DNA of 64,000 nucleotides from Sphingobacterium sp. ML3W. GTDB lineage: Bacteria; Bacteroidota; Bacteroidia; Sphingobacteriales; Sphingobacteriaceae. Position numbers and translations under genes: made by a program. The stretch lies in assembly GCF_029542085.1 (NCBI RefSeq), contig NZ_CP107036.1, positions 4,836,001 through 4,900,000 of the forward strand, in the 5' to 3' direction. Positions within the stretch are counted from its first letter, which is position 1. Every line of letters begins with the position of its first letter. Below are positions 39,598-49,480 of the stretch, in pieces. A model generated the notes under the pieces. The model searched no databases. It saw only the letters and a list, made by a program, of their open reading frames with translations, and had not been told where the DNA came from.

Positions 39598-40194
39598 TTA
39601 GAATAATTTGAGCTGTGGGTCAGTTATTCTAAAGCTTTTTCTATGATGCGGTGTAGAACCATATTCTAGCACTGCAGTCCGATGCTTTACGGTCGGATAG
39701 CCTTTATTATTAAGCCAATCATAAGCGGGGTAATCCGAAGCCAGATTGTCCATGTATTCGTCACGGTAGGTTTTGGCCAAGATGGAGGCTGCTGCGATAG
39801 AAAGGTATTTTCCATCGCCTTTTATGATGCAGGAATGGGGAGTTTCTTGGTAAGGAATAAATCTGTTCCCGTCCACAATGATATATTCCGCTTTTATTTG
39901 TAGCATATCTAAGGCTTTATGCATGGCAAGATAACTGGCATTGTGAATATTTATGCGGTCAATTTCTTCCGCTGAAACACTCGCTACAGCATAGGCAAGT
40001 GCTTCCCGTTCAATAATCGGCCGTAATGCCATCCTTTTTTTTTCGCTTAATTTTTTTGAATCGTTGAGCAGCTCATGATGATAATCAGCGGGGAAAATTA
40101 CCGCTGCTGCAAAGACCGGTCCTGCCAAACAACCTCTGCCAGCCTCGTCACATCCCGCTTCAACCTGTTGATCTTGATAATATGATAATAGCAT
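39598..40194 (-). CDS. rnhB: Ribonuclease HII
   Basis: RNase HII cuts RNA in RNA-DNA hybrids, including single ribonucleotides in DNA. The 198-residue protein has the GRG motif with two metal ligands in CDEAGRGCLAGPVFAAAV (about 14-31), VDGNRFIP (about 109-116, third Asp) and SILAKTYRDEYM (about 137-148, fourth Asp). The PWP-like tail is YPAYDWLNNKGYPTVKH. It converges on the YfhO gene. Confidence 0.95.
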   Translation of the reverse strand: MLLSYYQDQQVEAGCDEAGRGCLAGPVFAAAVIFPADYHHELLNDSKKLSEKKRMALRPIIEREALAYAVASVSAEEIDRINIHNASYLAMHKALDMLQIKAEYIIVDGNRFIPYQETPHSCIIKGDGKYLSIAAASILAKTYRDEYMDNLASDYPAYDWLNNKGYPTVKHRTAVLEYGSTPHHRKSFRITDPQLKLF

Positions 40195-40417
40195 TTTTCT
40201 AGTTCTGTAAATGAACGAAAGTACAAATAAAATTAGAGTTATGCATTGTAACTTCTGTGTGAATAATGCCCTTTTACATTAATTAACACTAATAATATCT
40301 TCTTTTGTAAAGATTTAGAATGCGCTGTTGTGAATAGAAAAGAGAGGAGTTGGTTAAACTTAAACGGGGGCATTCGGTCAAAAATTTGTCAATTATAGAG
40401 ATAAAAAAATAGGTATT

Positions 40418-43255
40418 ATGAGAGGCTTCATGCTTTTTTTATTGAGTATGTTAACAGGATGGACAGTATATGGCCAGACGAGAAGCGTACAAGGAATGTT
40501 GAAGGACGACAAGAACCGAGTTGTCGCAGGAGCAACTGTTAAGTTGACTTCAAAATTGGATTCTATGGTAGCAGGTTCAAATATGGCCGGTATTTTTATA
40601 TTTGATAGGATCAAGGCGGATACGTTTAAGATTACCGTTTCTAATTTAGGATTTGAACGTTTTGAAAAGGAGTTTGATTTTCCTAAGGGAGAGGTAAAAT
40701 ACATTATCCCAAGTTTGACCTTGCAACAGAATTCGCAGATGCTTGAGGAGGTTGTTGTGGATGGGGTACCTACCGTGGTTGTGAAAAGTGATACGCTGGA
40801 GTACACTATGAAGGATCTGAAATTACGTGATGGGGCTGTAGCGGAGGATGCGTTGAAAAAATTACAAGGCGTTGAAGTGGATAAAGATGGGAATGTTACC
40901 GCGCAGGGTGAATCTGTAAAAAGGGTCAGAATTAATGGCAAAGACTTCTTTGGAGGCGATGTTAAGACAGCAACTCAGAATCTTCCAGCCAATATTGTGC
41001 AAAAAATGCAGATTATTGATGATTATGGGGACATGGCTAACATTACAGGTAACAAGAACGGTGATTCCGAAAAAGTACTGAACATTCAGATCGATCCCAA
41101 ATATAACCAAGGCCATATGACAACGCTCCGTGCTGGCTATGGAACAGAGGATCGTTATCAGGCAACAGGAATGTGGATGGGGATGCGCGAAGGAGAGCAG
41201 ATTTCTGTACTAGGAAACTTAAACAATACCAATGCACCCTTGTTTGATTTCAATACAACAGGTGGTGGCGCCCGACGTGGTCAAGGTGGTGGTGGACGCC
41301 GTGGTGGCGGTATGTTTGGTGGTTCAGATGGCCTTACTAAGATAGGTTCCATTGGTCTTAATTTTCGCAAGGATTTTTCTGATAAGCTGACTGCTTATGG
41401 TAGCTATAGTTATAGCCATAGTAACAATACGACATTATCACAGCGATTTCAGGAAAACACGCTTCCCAATATCATGCAAACGGATAGTGTTACATCTAAT
41501 AGCAACACGATTGGCGGTAGTCATCGCTTCGAGGCAAATGTGGAGTGGAAACCCTCAGCCAATGACTATATTAAAATCTCACCACAATTTGGTTATGATA
41601 AAAGTGATGTAACAACATTTTCAGAATCAACTACCTATCGCAACAACGCATTTAACAATTCACAAAAACAGGATATAATCGCTAATTCGACAGCTCCTCG
41701 ATTTGGTGTCAGCGGATTATACAATCGTAAATTGAATGATAAAGGCAGAAATGTTTTTGTAAACATGAACTTCAATAATGCAAAAACAGAAAAGGACCAA
41801 AACGCAATCTTGGATAGGTTATTGGCAGATCCTAATAATGCAGATGCTCCTTTAAGTTCGATTTATGAGAAAACGATTTTAGAGGCCAGTAATAAAAGCT
41901 GGAACGCAGGTGCTTCATTGAACTATACAGAGCCACTTTCAGAAAAAGGAAGATTAGAGTTTACCTATGATTTCAACAAGAATAAATATGATAATTCCAA
42001 TAGACAGGAAGGTCGTAATATGGCTGGGGAGCTGATTGCTGATGATCCTAAATTGAATTTTGACTATAATTATGATTATTCTTTCTCAACACATAAAGTA
42101 GGTGCTAATTATCTATATAATGGCGATAAAATCACCTATTCTATTGGGGCAGCTGCACAACCGTCTCAATTGCGGGGAGATGCAATCAGTTCGGGATTAA
42201 TTGTTCCGATACATCGAAACAATATGAATTGGATGCCAATTGCGCGATTTGAGTATAAGTTCTCCCGCCAATCCAATATTTCTGTGAACTATTCCGGCAC
42301 GCCAAATGAACCGTCAGTTACCCAGATTCTACCCTTTGATATGAGTACAAATCGTACGAGTATAGTAATCGGTAATGCAAATCTAAATCCCGAGTTTAGC
42401 CACCAATTGAATATGCGTTTTCGCAAAAATGATTTTCAGAAAGGAAATAACTTCTTCGCTTTTGTCAATGCTGGCCTGACAAATAATAAAATTGTGAGCC
42501 TTAGCAAGAGTTATTTTGATGATTTAATAGATTATCAGACAGGACAAACAAATTCCACCTTAATTTCCGAAACACGGTATTTGAATGAAACTAATGACAA
42601 ACCATTTAATGTTAGTTCTTTTTATCATTATGGGAAATCACTGAAAGAAAAAACCTACAATATTATGTTGATGGGAGGAGTTTCTTATAACAAAAACATA
42701 GGTTATGTTTCTACGGAGAAAGATGATAATATTGGTCAAAAAAATATTGCCCGTAATATTGTATTTAATCAGGGCTTGATGTTTAGGTATAACCCTTCCG
42801 AAAATCTAGAAATAAATCCTGGTGTTCGTTATCAATACAATCATACGGAAAATTCATTGACAAATCGAACAACCAATGTTTCTTCTTGGACACCGACTTT
42901 GATTGGTTCAATAAATATTACACCGACAACAATTTTTGGGGCAGATCTTTCAAAACAGTTTAATAGTGGTTATGGTGCGGGAATTAATGCAAATCCGTTT
43001 GTTATCAATACTTATGTTGAGCAAAAGTTCTTAAAGGAACAACGTGCTACTATACGCCTACAGGCATTTGATTTGTTAAACGAACAGACCAATGTATCTA
43101 GAACAGTGAACGAATCTATGATCATGGATAGTCGTACAAATCGCCTCGGGCGCTATTTTATGCTTTTATTCACCTATAAATTCCAGAAGTTTGCAATGGG
43201 GACCCCACAGGGGGGAGATGACTTTCATGGAGGTATGAGAAGACCTCGTATGTAA
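40418..43255 (+). CDS. TonB-receptor-like outer membrane beta-barrel protein
   Basis: The 945-residue protein has a signal peptide (about 1-18), a CarboxypepD-regulatory-like domain (about 20-105, VQGMLKDDKNRVVAGATVKL), a plug-like region (about 115-215, LKKLQGVEVDKDGNVTAQG) and a barrel of the OMP_b-brl_3 type to the end. A Gly/Arg-rich loop (about 282-305) is unusual. Family members take up or process unknown substrates; there is no adjacent SusD. The C-terminus ends MRRPRM rather than in a typical aromatic residue. It is monocistronic with its own terminator. Confidence 0.85.
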   Translation: MRGFMLFLLSMLTGWTVYGQTRSVQGMLKDDKNRVVAGATVKLTSKLDSMVAGSNMAGIFIFDRIKADTFKITVSNLGFERFEKEFDFPKGEVKYIIPSLTLQQNSQMLEEVVVDGVPTVVVKSDTLEYTMKDLKLRDGAVAEDALKKLQGVEVDKDGNVTAQGESVKRVRINGKDFFGGDVKTATQNLPANIVQKMQIIDDYGDMANITGNKNGDSEKVLNIQIDPKYNQGHMTTLRAGYGTEDRYQATGMWMGMREGEQISVLGNLNNTNAPLFDFNTTGGGARRGQGGGGRRGGGMFGGSDGLTKIGSIGLNFRKDFSDKLTAYGSYSYSHSNNTTLSQRFQENTLPNIMQTDSVTSNSNTIGGSHRFEANVEWKPSANDYIKISPQFGYDKSDVTTFSESTTYRNNAFNNSQKQDIIANSTAPRFGVSGLYNRKLNDKGRNVFVNMNFNNAKTEKDQNAILDRLLADPNNADAPLSSIYEKTILEASNKSWNAGASLNYTEPLSEKGRLEFTYDFNKNKYDNSNRQEGRNMAGELIADDPKLNFDYNYDYSFSTHKVGANYLYNGDKITYSIGAAAQPSQLRGDAISSGLIVPIHRNNMNWMPIARFEYKFSRQSNISVNYSGTPNEPSVTQILPFDMSTNRTSIVIGNANLNPEFSHQLNMRFRKNDFQKGNNFFAFVNAGLTNNKIVSLSKSYFDDLIDYQTGQTNSTLISETRYLNETNDKPFNVSSFYHYGKSLKEKTYNIMLMGGVSYNKNIGYVSTEKDDNIGQKNIARNIVFNQGLMFRYNPSENLEINPGVRYQYNHTENSLTNRTTNVSSWTPTLIGSINITPTTIFGADLSKQFNSGYGAGINANPFVINTYVEQKFLKEQRATIRLQAFDLLNEQTNVSRTVNESMIMDSRTNRLGRYFMLLFTYKFQKFAMGTPQGGDDFHGGMRRPRM

Positions 43256-43278
43256 GCCGAACAAAAAAAGCTAGCTAA

Positions 43279-43316
43279 AAAACGGTTATAGTGATTTCGC
43301 TATGACCGTTTTGCGT
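43279..43316 (+). terminator. Terminator of the barrel gene
   Basis: AAAACGGTTATAG (43279-43291) pairs with CTATGACCGTTTT (43300-43312) with one G-T pair. Confidence 0.72.
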
Positions 43317-43539
43317 TTAAAAATCCCTAGTTTTGCTGAAAATGCACCAAAATGGTTAAGTTTGATCGGTGGTATTCAATATGTTCGAGCTATTGTTGCA
43401 ATAATGGCTGGACTGTAAAACATATATTTTGGCGATCTTTTCGCTAATTATCGTAAATAAAGGAAGCTTGGTCGGTTTGTGAGGAGGAAATGCGTTAGGG
43501 AAGTGAGAATAGATCAATTAAAGAAATTTCATAAACTGA

Positions 43540-44769
43540 ATGGAGTACGAAATCATTAGACTTTCAAATGGAATCCGTGTGGTATTCCAATATCAAAATT
43601 TGCCAATAACCCATGTGTGTATGGTTATTAATGCTGGGTCACGGGACGAATCCGAGGGTAAGTTTGGTGTCGCTCATTTTATTGAACATCTTTTATTTAA
43701 ACGAACCGAGAAACGTTCAACGCAACAGATTATTGATTATCTGGAGTCTGTCGGAGGAGACCTAAACGCTTATACAACAAAAGAGTATACTTGTGTTCAT
43801 GCCTCCATACTACAGCCTTATCTCAATCGAGCGCTAGATCTATTTGAGGATATTTTCTTTCATTCTACTTTTCCTGAGGTGGAAATGGACAAGGAAAAAT
43901 CGGTTATTGTCGATGAAATGGCGTCTTACCTGGATAGCCCAGAAGAATCTATCGTCGATGATTTCGAAGATCTTATATTTAAAGGATCGGGGTTGGGGCA
44001 TAACATCCTAGGGCTTGAAGATCAACTTTTAGCATTGCAAAAAAACGATATTACGGATTTTATGCAATCTAATTATGATACTCACGAAATGGTTATCGGT
44101 ATTACAGGTAATTATAAGTTGAAAGAGGTCGAAAAGTTGCTGTATAAAGTCTTTGGAGGAATAACGCAAAATACTATTTCGCGTACGAGAAATGATGTTA
44201 GTGCAATTATAGAACAACATATTGAGATTCCCAAACCAATCAATCAGGTGCACTATATGCTCGGCTCATTGGCCTATGATTATCGTGACGAGCGTAAAAC
44301 AGGATTGTTGCTTCTGAATAATATGTTGGGAGGAATGGGTATGGGATCTATCCTTAATCTATCCATCCGGGAAAAATACGGAATTGCCTATACCATCGAA
44401 TCTAATTACACGATCTTTTCGGATACAGGGTTATTTAGCATCTATCTCGGAACTGATGAAGAAAAGGTTGAAAAAGCAAAAAAGTTGGTGTTTAAAGAGC
44501 TATCTAAAATGTGCGATCAATCCCTATCCGATATCAAGTTGAAGAAAGCAAAACAGAAGTTTGTTGGTCAAATTGCTTTAACTGAAGAGAATCGGATGAG
44601 TATGATTATTTCAGCAGCTAAAAATGTGATGGATTACGATCGTGTTATATTATTGGATGAAGTGATCGAAAAAATCCAGCATTTAAATAACACTAATCTC
44701 CTGGCCATTGCACAGGATGTATTTGACCCTAGGAAGATGCTGTCGTTGAGTTTTGTTCCAGAAGATTAA
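43540..44769 (+). CDS. M16-family zinc metallopeptidase
   Basis: The 409-residue single-chain M16 peptidase has the inverted zinc motif HxxEH in HFIEHLLFK (about 46-54) and the distal Glu in the acidic VDEMASYLDSPEES (about 126-139). The second half (GGMGMGSILNLSIREKYGIAY) is the usual inactive lobe that binds peptide. No signal peptide is present, so it acts in the cytoplasm, unless it is exported by another route. Pre-peptide substrates are unknown. It lies 99 bases before fabD. Confidence 0.92.
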   Translation: MEYEIIRLSNGIRVVFQYQNLPITHVCMVINAGSRDESEGKFGVAHFIEHLLFKRTEKRSTQQIIDYLESVGGDLNAYTTKEYTCVHASILQPYLNRALDLFEDIFFHSTFPEVEMDKEKSVIVDEMASYLDSPEESIVDDFEDLIFKGSGLGHNILGLEDQLLALQKNDITDFMQSNYDTHEMVIGITGNYKLKEVEKLLYKVFGGITQNTISRTRNDVSAIIEQHIEIPKPINQVHYMLGSLAYDYRDERKTGLLLLNNMLGGMGMGSILNLSIREKYGIAYTIESNYTIFSDTGLFSIYLGTDEEKVEKAKKLVFKELSKMCDQSLSDIKLKKAKQKFVGQIALTEENRMSMIISAAKNVMDYDRVILLDEVIEKIQHLNNTNLLAIAQDVFDPRKMLSLSFVPED

Positions 44770-44868
44770 TATTTGATAGAATTCTATATATTTGCGGTTA
44801 CAGTAATTCTTAAATATGAAACCGAGCTTGCGAGCTCTCATCAGCCATTAAAGAAAAAAATATAACAG

Positions 44869-45759
44869 ATGAAAACAGCATATGTATTTCCTGGTCAGGG
44901 AGCCCAATTTGTTGGGATGGGACAAGACCTGTATAACTTAAATGAAGAAACAAAAGCTTTGTTCGAAAAGGCTAATGATATTTTAGGATTTCGTATCACG
45001 GATATTATGTTTTCCGGTACGGACGAGGAGTTGAAACAAACTAATGTAACACAGCCTGCAATTTTTCTGCATTCTGTTATTTTGGCTAAAGCTTTAGGGG
45101 ACTCATTTCAGCCAGATATGGTGGCTGGGCACTCCTTAGGTGAGTTTTCAGCATTGGTTGCAGCGGGAGCTTTGAGTTTCGAAGATGGACTGAAATTGGT
45201 ATCCCAACGCGCGAATGCCATGCAAAAAGCATGTGAATTGCAACCTTCAACAATGGCCGCAATTTTGGGCTTAGAAGATGCTGTTGTAGAAGAAATTTGC
45301 GCTAAAGTGGATGAAGTGGTTGTAGCGGCGAATTACAATTGTCCGGGACAATTAGTTATTTCGGGATCAATAGAAGGTGTAGATAAAGCCTGTGCTTTGT
45401 TGACTGAGGCTGGAGCGAAAAGAGCTTTAAAATTAAATGTTGGCGGTGCATTCCATTCGCCATTGATGGAATCTGCTAAAGTTGAATTACAAGCTGCCAT
45501 TGAAGCGACTGATATTTTATCTCCAAGATGCCCTATTTATCAAAATATTGATGCACAACCACAAACGGAACCCGCTATTATTAAGCAAAATCTGATTGCA
45601 CAATTGACCGGCGCTGTGCGTTGGACACAGACTGTACAAAATATGCTTGCGGATGGTGCTACTGCATTTGTAGAGGTTGGGCCAGGAAATGTCTTGCAAG
45701 GTTTAGTTAAGAAAGTAGATCGTCAGGTACAAACTTCAGCGGCTTCGGTAACAGCTTAA
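44869..45759 (+). CDS. fabD: Malonyl-CoA:ACP transacylase
   Basis: FabD loads malonyl groups onto acyl carrier protein for fatty acid synthesis. The 296-residue protein has FPGQGAQFVGMGQDL (about 6-20), the catalytic Ser in VAGHSLGEFSAL (about 85-96), and the His in NVGGAFHSPLMES (about 190-202), with FVEVGPGNVLQGLVKK at the end. The leader holds a small GAGCT/AGCTC hairpin at 44824-44837. Other fab genes are not in the window. Confidence 0.95.
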   Translation: MKTAYVFPGQGAQFVGMGQDLYNLNEETKALFEKANDILGFRITDIMFSGTDEELKQTNVTQPAIFLHSVILAKALGDSFQPDMVAGHSLGEFSALVAAGALSFEDGLKLVSQRANAMQKACELQPSTMAAILGLEDAVVEEICAKVDEVVVAANYNCPGQLVISGSIEGVDKACALLTEAGAKRALKLNVGGAFHSPLMESAKVELQAAIEATDILSPRCPIYQNIDAQPQTEPAIIKQNLIAQLTGAVRWTQTVQNMLADGATAFVEVGPGNVLQGLVKKVDRQVQTSAASVTA

Positions 45760-45783
45760 GAATTGTCTTAACTACAAGAGATC

Positions 45784-45810
45784 AAGGGCCGATTATTCGG
45801 CCCTTTTCTT
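45784..45810 (+). terminator. fabD terminator
   Basis: AAGGGCCGA (45784-45792) and TCGGCCCTT (45797-45805) with loop TTAT, followed by TTCTT. Confidence 0.88.
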
Positions 45811-45980
45811 ATACATAAAATCTCATGGTATCCTCTTTACAAAACGTGAATTTAGGGCATATAAACCTTTTGCCTTCTAACGGTGCTGATTCGGTTGCTA
45901 GCGTTTAAAAGCTGTAACACTTCTGGCTGATATCCATTGCTTAACCAAATAAATGCAAGGCCTAATAGCGAATTATTAGT

Positions 45981-46712
45981 CTATTTGTCCTTAAACATGC
46001 TATAATGATCTTTCATGACCTGTAAAACGAAATCATTAGGTGTCATTTTTTCAGGGTGTTTAACTTCCATAACCGCCTCGAGACGTTGCACCAAGGCTGT
46101 CAGTATTCCTACATCTCTCCTGTCAAATGCCGTTTGATAAACCTCTTTGATCGCATTTGCATCTTTGTCGCTCAACTTAATGACTTGGGGGAATAAAATG
46201 GGATGATTTTCAAAGGTCTCTTCATAAATCGTATCACTGAGCTTCAAACTAGGTTTCAAACTAATGACAGATGTTTCTCCGGCGATATCTCCAATGCGTT
46301 GACCATTTTTGGATAGAACAATAGCGGTAATCGCAATACCACCCATGGTCATCCATATATCTACTATTGATAATGTCCATCGTGATAGATACTGATAAAA
46401 GTCGGCACGAGAGCCATCGAGCTTTACTACTTTTATTTTCATGATCTTTTTACCAATGGTCTGACCACCAAATGCCGTTTCGGTAATCAAGGTATAAAAA
46501 AATGCAGGTAACGTCATCCCCATAATAATACCGTAGAAAAGATAAGGGTCTCTACTCGTGATATCTAATGCATCCAACAGAAACATACAAAAGAAAAAGT
46601 AACACACGATAATAAAATAGTCTATTGCAAATGCGATCATCCTCGAACCTAGGCTAGCAAGATTATACTGGATTTTTACATTTTGTGCTGTGTTTATCTC
46701 AAGCTTATTCAT
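45981..46712 (-). CDS. RDD-family membrane protein
   Basis: The 243-residue protein has an RDD domain: GSRMIAFAIDYFIIV (about 22-36, Arg and Asp in the first helix), three further hydrophobic segments to about 150, FGGQTIGKKIMKIKV and GQRIGDIAGET. The cytosolic tail (about 160-243) is helical and charged. RDD proteins are thought to be ion or solute carriers, none proven in this context. It diverges by 29 bases from the SpoIIM gene and heads the opposite arm of the MoxR-DUF58 block. Confidence 0.85.
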   Translation of the reverse strand: MNKLEINTAQNVKIQYNLASLGSRMIAFAIDYFIIVCYFFFCMFLLDALDITSRDPYLFYGIIMGMTLPAFFYTLITETAFGGQTIGKKIMKIKVVKLDGSRADFYQYLSRWTLSIVDIWMTMGGIAITAIVLSKNGQRIGDIAGETSVISLKPSLKLSDTIYEETFENHPILFPQVIKLSDKDANAIKEVYQTAFDRRDVGILTALVQRLEAVMEVKHPEKMTPNDFVLQVMKDHYSMFKDK

Positions 46713-46741
46713 ATATTTGGTTTAGCCAGTTAAAAAAATTA

Positions 46742-47704
46742 ATGAGAGAAGCATCATTTGTAGAACGAAATAAAGAAAAATGGACGTTAATTGAAAATAA
46801 TTTGTCAATTAATATGCAGGTTGATCCGGACGAACTGGCTTCAAATTATATTGAGCTGACAAATGATCTGGCTTACGCACAAACATTTTATCCAGATAGT
46901 AAGGTTCGCAGTTACTTAAATGAACTTGCTGTAACCGCGCATCAAAAAATCTATAAAGATCGAAAAGCCTCTAACAATAAATTCAAATCTTTTATTAACG
47001 AAGAGATTCCGCAGGCAATTTGGTCAATCCGTCGGCAACTTTTTTATTCGCTCTTGATTTTTGTACTTGCCTCGGCTATTGGCTTTCTTTCAGCGGTGTA
47101 TGATATAGATTTCATTCGGCTTATCTTAGGCGATTTTTATGTTGATTCAACAATAGAGAGCATTAAAGCCGGTGATCCTGCTGCGGTCTATGGAAAAGGA
47201 AGTAATTTTGGTTCGGCGATCTGGATTACGATCAATAATGTTCGGGTGGCTTTTATGGCTTTTGCATTTGGATTGTTTCTGAGTATTGGCACGGGTTATA
47301 TATTGTTTAGCAATGGTATTATGCTGGGTGCTTTTCATCAGATGTTCTTCCAATATGGTGTAATGGGAAAAGCGATGTCGGCTATTTGGATCCATGGAAC
47401 TATCGAAATCTCGGTGATCATTGTTGCGGGAGGCTGTGGACTTGCGATCGGAAATAGCATCTTGTTCCCAAGATCTTATACCCGGATGGCTTCTTTTGTT
47501 CAGACAGCAAAGATTGCCATGAAAGTACTGGTTAGTACAATACCATTTTTTATTGTCGCAGGTACATTGGAGGGCTTTGTAACTAGATATTATGATGTGT
47601 CGATATGGCTTAGTCTATTAATCATACTCCTATCGTTGGCCGCCATCTTATTTTTTTATGTTATTAACCCCTATCGATTAGCAAAACGGTTTCAATGGAA
47701 GTAG
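46742..47704 (+). CDS. SpoIIM-family (DUF95) membrane protein
   Basis: The protein has about 320 residues starting MREASFVERNKEKWTLIENN. The N-terminal cytosolic helices (about 1-95) precede transmembrane segments at about 105-125, 165-195, 210-240, 255-280 and 290-315. FIYFLSNIRVAFMAFAFG-like and FFQYGVMGKAMSAIWIHGTIE are the conserved stage II sporulation M segments; the last has the HG motif. Bacteroidota do not sporulate, so this member of the family has another, unknown role. It overlaps the next gene by 10 bases. Confidence 0.85.
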   Translation: MREASFVERNKEKWTLIENNLSINMQVDPDELASNYIELTNDLAYAQTFYPDSKVRSYLNELAVTAHQKIYKDRKASNNKFKSFINEEIPQAIWSIRRQLFYSLLIFVLASAIGFLSAVYDIDFIRLILGDFYVDSTIESIKAGDPAAVYGKGSNFGSAIWITINNVRVAFMAFAFGLFLSIGTGYILFSNGIMLGAFHQMFFQYGVMGKAMSAIWIHGTIEISVIIVAGGCGLAIGNSILFPRSYTRMASFVQTAKIAMKVLVSTIPFFIVAGTLEGFVTRYYDVSIWLSLLIILLSLAAILFFYVINPYRLAKRFQWK

Positions 47705-48606
47705 AATTTGAATTTCAGAAAGAGCGAAAAATAGGGGATTTTGTCCAGAACTTTATAGACCTTTTCAAACTGATCTATAAACATTTTGTGACAACAATAT
47801 TTGGGCTGTCGGCATTACCGCTAGCTGGAATAGCATTAGTATATTATTTCCTCTCAACAAAAATCACCTTTTCTGCAAGCAGTAGCTCATTCGAAGATAT
47901 TGATGGATTCACTTGGGCCGGATTACTGATTTTAGCATTAATTGGGCTTGGTTTATATGTTTATGGTATTTCCATTGAGTATTTTCTTCTTCTGAAAGAA
48001 CGTAAAAACACACTATTTACAGGAAAAGAAGTCCTACAAAATTTTAGAGCAAATATAGGTCGCTATTTTATGTTCTTATTTGCGATGGTTCTGGCGTTAA
48101 TCGTTGTTTTTATACCCCTTGCGATTGTTGCTGCCCTCTCCGTCTTTATTCCGTTTATTGGAAGTTTTGCGATTGGTATACTGATGTCAATCGTGGGAAT
48201 TTGGTTATTTAGCTCATTCTTATTCTACCGTGAGGGGTATTCCGATCTGGGAAGTTGTTTTACTGATTCCTATGTTATGCTAAGCAAAAAATTGATCCAA
48301 TATGGTATTGCAACGTATATCGTCAATTTTATCTTCCAAATGGCCGTTATGATGATCTCGATAATTCCCGTAATAATTATTTCCCTTATATCTTACAATT
48401 TTTTGGGATTGGACGCAGCTTTCTTTGATTCATCCTGGGGAAAATTGTTAATGACTTTGGGAGGGATGTTTATTACATTGTTTACCCTTTTCTTATATAT
48501 GGCAGGTGTACTGGCCAATGGTATAATTTATGAAACGGCAAAGGATCTCAAGTTTGGTGAACGCATTTATGGTATAATTGATCAGATTGGAGGCAAGAAT
48601 GAATAG
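47695..48606 (+). CDS. Multi-pass membrane protein of unknown function
   Basis: The 303-residue protein has a soluble N-terminal stretch (about 1-25), then about five to six transmembrane helices: about 36-55, 75-95, 125-150, 155-175, 205-235 and 250-275. I recognise no named domain. Position between the SpoIIM and DUF4129 genes, with overlaps on both sides (10 and 8 bases), shows it belongs to the same unit. It may be a membrane scaffold for the MoxR ATPase, an inference from context. Confidence 0.65.
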   Translation: MEVEFEFQKERKIGDFVQNFIDLFKLIYKHFVTTIFGLSALPLAGIALVYYFLSTKITFSASSSSFEDIDGFTWAGLLILALIGLGLYVYGISIEYFLLLKERKNTLFTGKEVLQNFRANIGRYFMFLFAMVLALIVVFIPLAIVAALSVFIPFIGSFAIGILMSIVGIWLFSSFLFYREGYSDLGSCFTDSYVMLSKKLIQYGIATYIVNFIFQMAVMMISIIPVIIISLISYNFLGLDAAFFDSSWGKLLMTLGGMFITLFTLFLYMAGVLANGIIYETAKDLKFGERIYGIIDQIGGKNE

Positions 48607-49480
48607 AATATTATTCGTTGTTTCTTTTGTATTTATGCTGTCACTAAGCGCCTGCGATCCGAAACCGCGAACCGAAGATGCGGAAACCTATAGTGCAGAC
48701 TCAGTAGCAGTTGACTCTATTGCCCCCTTGTTGGATTCTGTGGGTCTTGCCGTAGATTCTGCCGCAATGGATTCTGTTGCAATGACAAAAGCTGACAATA
48801 GTGACGATGCACTTTGGGATCCCTACTTATTTGATTCTATTCCTAAATATAGCCAGGAACGAGTGTTTAAGATGGATCCCTATCCAGAAATTATCAAACG
48901 ATATGAACGGGATGATTTTGTGTATTCCGAGAATATCAAAGATAAGATAAGTGTATTGCAACGTATTTTATCCCGCATTTCGGAATGGGTGGGTGATATA
49001 ATGCCTGATAATCCGTATAAATTTAACGAAGAATTTGGTTATGTGTTTGCTTTTTTGGCGTTAATCGCGTTGGCTTTTATTCTCTATAAAGTGCTATATA
49101 ATAAAAATCAATATTTCATTAAACATGAGCGGGAAGAAGATGCCTTGGATACATTGGCTTATGTCGAGAGAAACTTGATGAACAGCGATATCAGACAATA
49201 TATTAATGATGCTGTTGAACGGAAAAATTATGCTCTGGGCGTTCGCTATCTACAATTATTGAATATTCAAAAACTAGCGCAAACAGGTCACATAAAGTGG
49301 AAGCACAGTAAAACAAATGCTGAATTTGCTAATGAGATACAGAATAATATCCTACGTGAAGGATTCGAGGAATGTACCAGAATATTTGACTATGTCTGGT
49401 TTGGGCAATTTGAATTAAATGCATCAGATTTTGGTCAGTATGAACAATTGTTTAACCAATATCAAAATCAAATTACATGA
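48599..49480 (+). CDS. DUF4129-containing lipoprotein
   Basis: About 293 residues. The ATG at 48599 gives MNRILFVVSFVFMLSLSAC, a signal with lipobox Cys. A stretch rich in Asp, Ser, Ala and Val follows (about 25-60), then a periplasmic part, a transmembrane helix (about 150-170, YVFAFLALIALAFILYKVL) and a cytosolic C-terminal DUF4129 domain (NYALGVRYLQLLNIQKLA, then WKHSKTNAEFANEI). It overlaps the genes on both sides by 8 and 4 bases. Confidence 0.8.
   Translation: MNRILFVVSFVFMLSLSACDPKPRTEDAETYSADSVAVDSIAPLLDSVGLAVDSAAMDSVAMTKADNSDDALWDPYLFDSIPKYSQERVFKMDPYPEIIKRYERDDFVYSENIKDKISVLQRILSRISEWVGDIMPDNPYKFNEEFGYVFAFLALIALAFILYKVLYNKNQYFIKHEREEDALDTLAYVERNLMNSDIRQYINDAVERKNYALGVRYLQLLNIQKLAQTGHIKWKHSKTNAEFANEIQNNILREGFEECTRIFDYVWFGQFELNASDFGQYEQLFNQYQNQIT

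Noticed and set aside
45962..45979. CTAATA / TATTAG hairpin at the RDD gene end
   Set aside because: Six AT pairs only, too weak to call a terminator.
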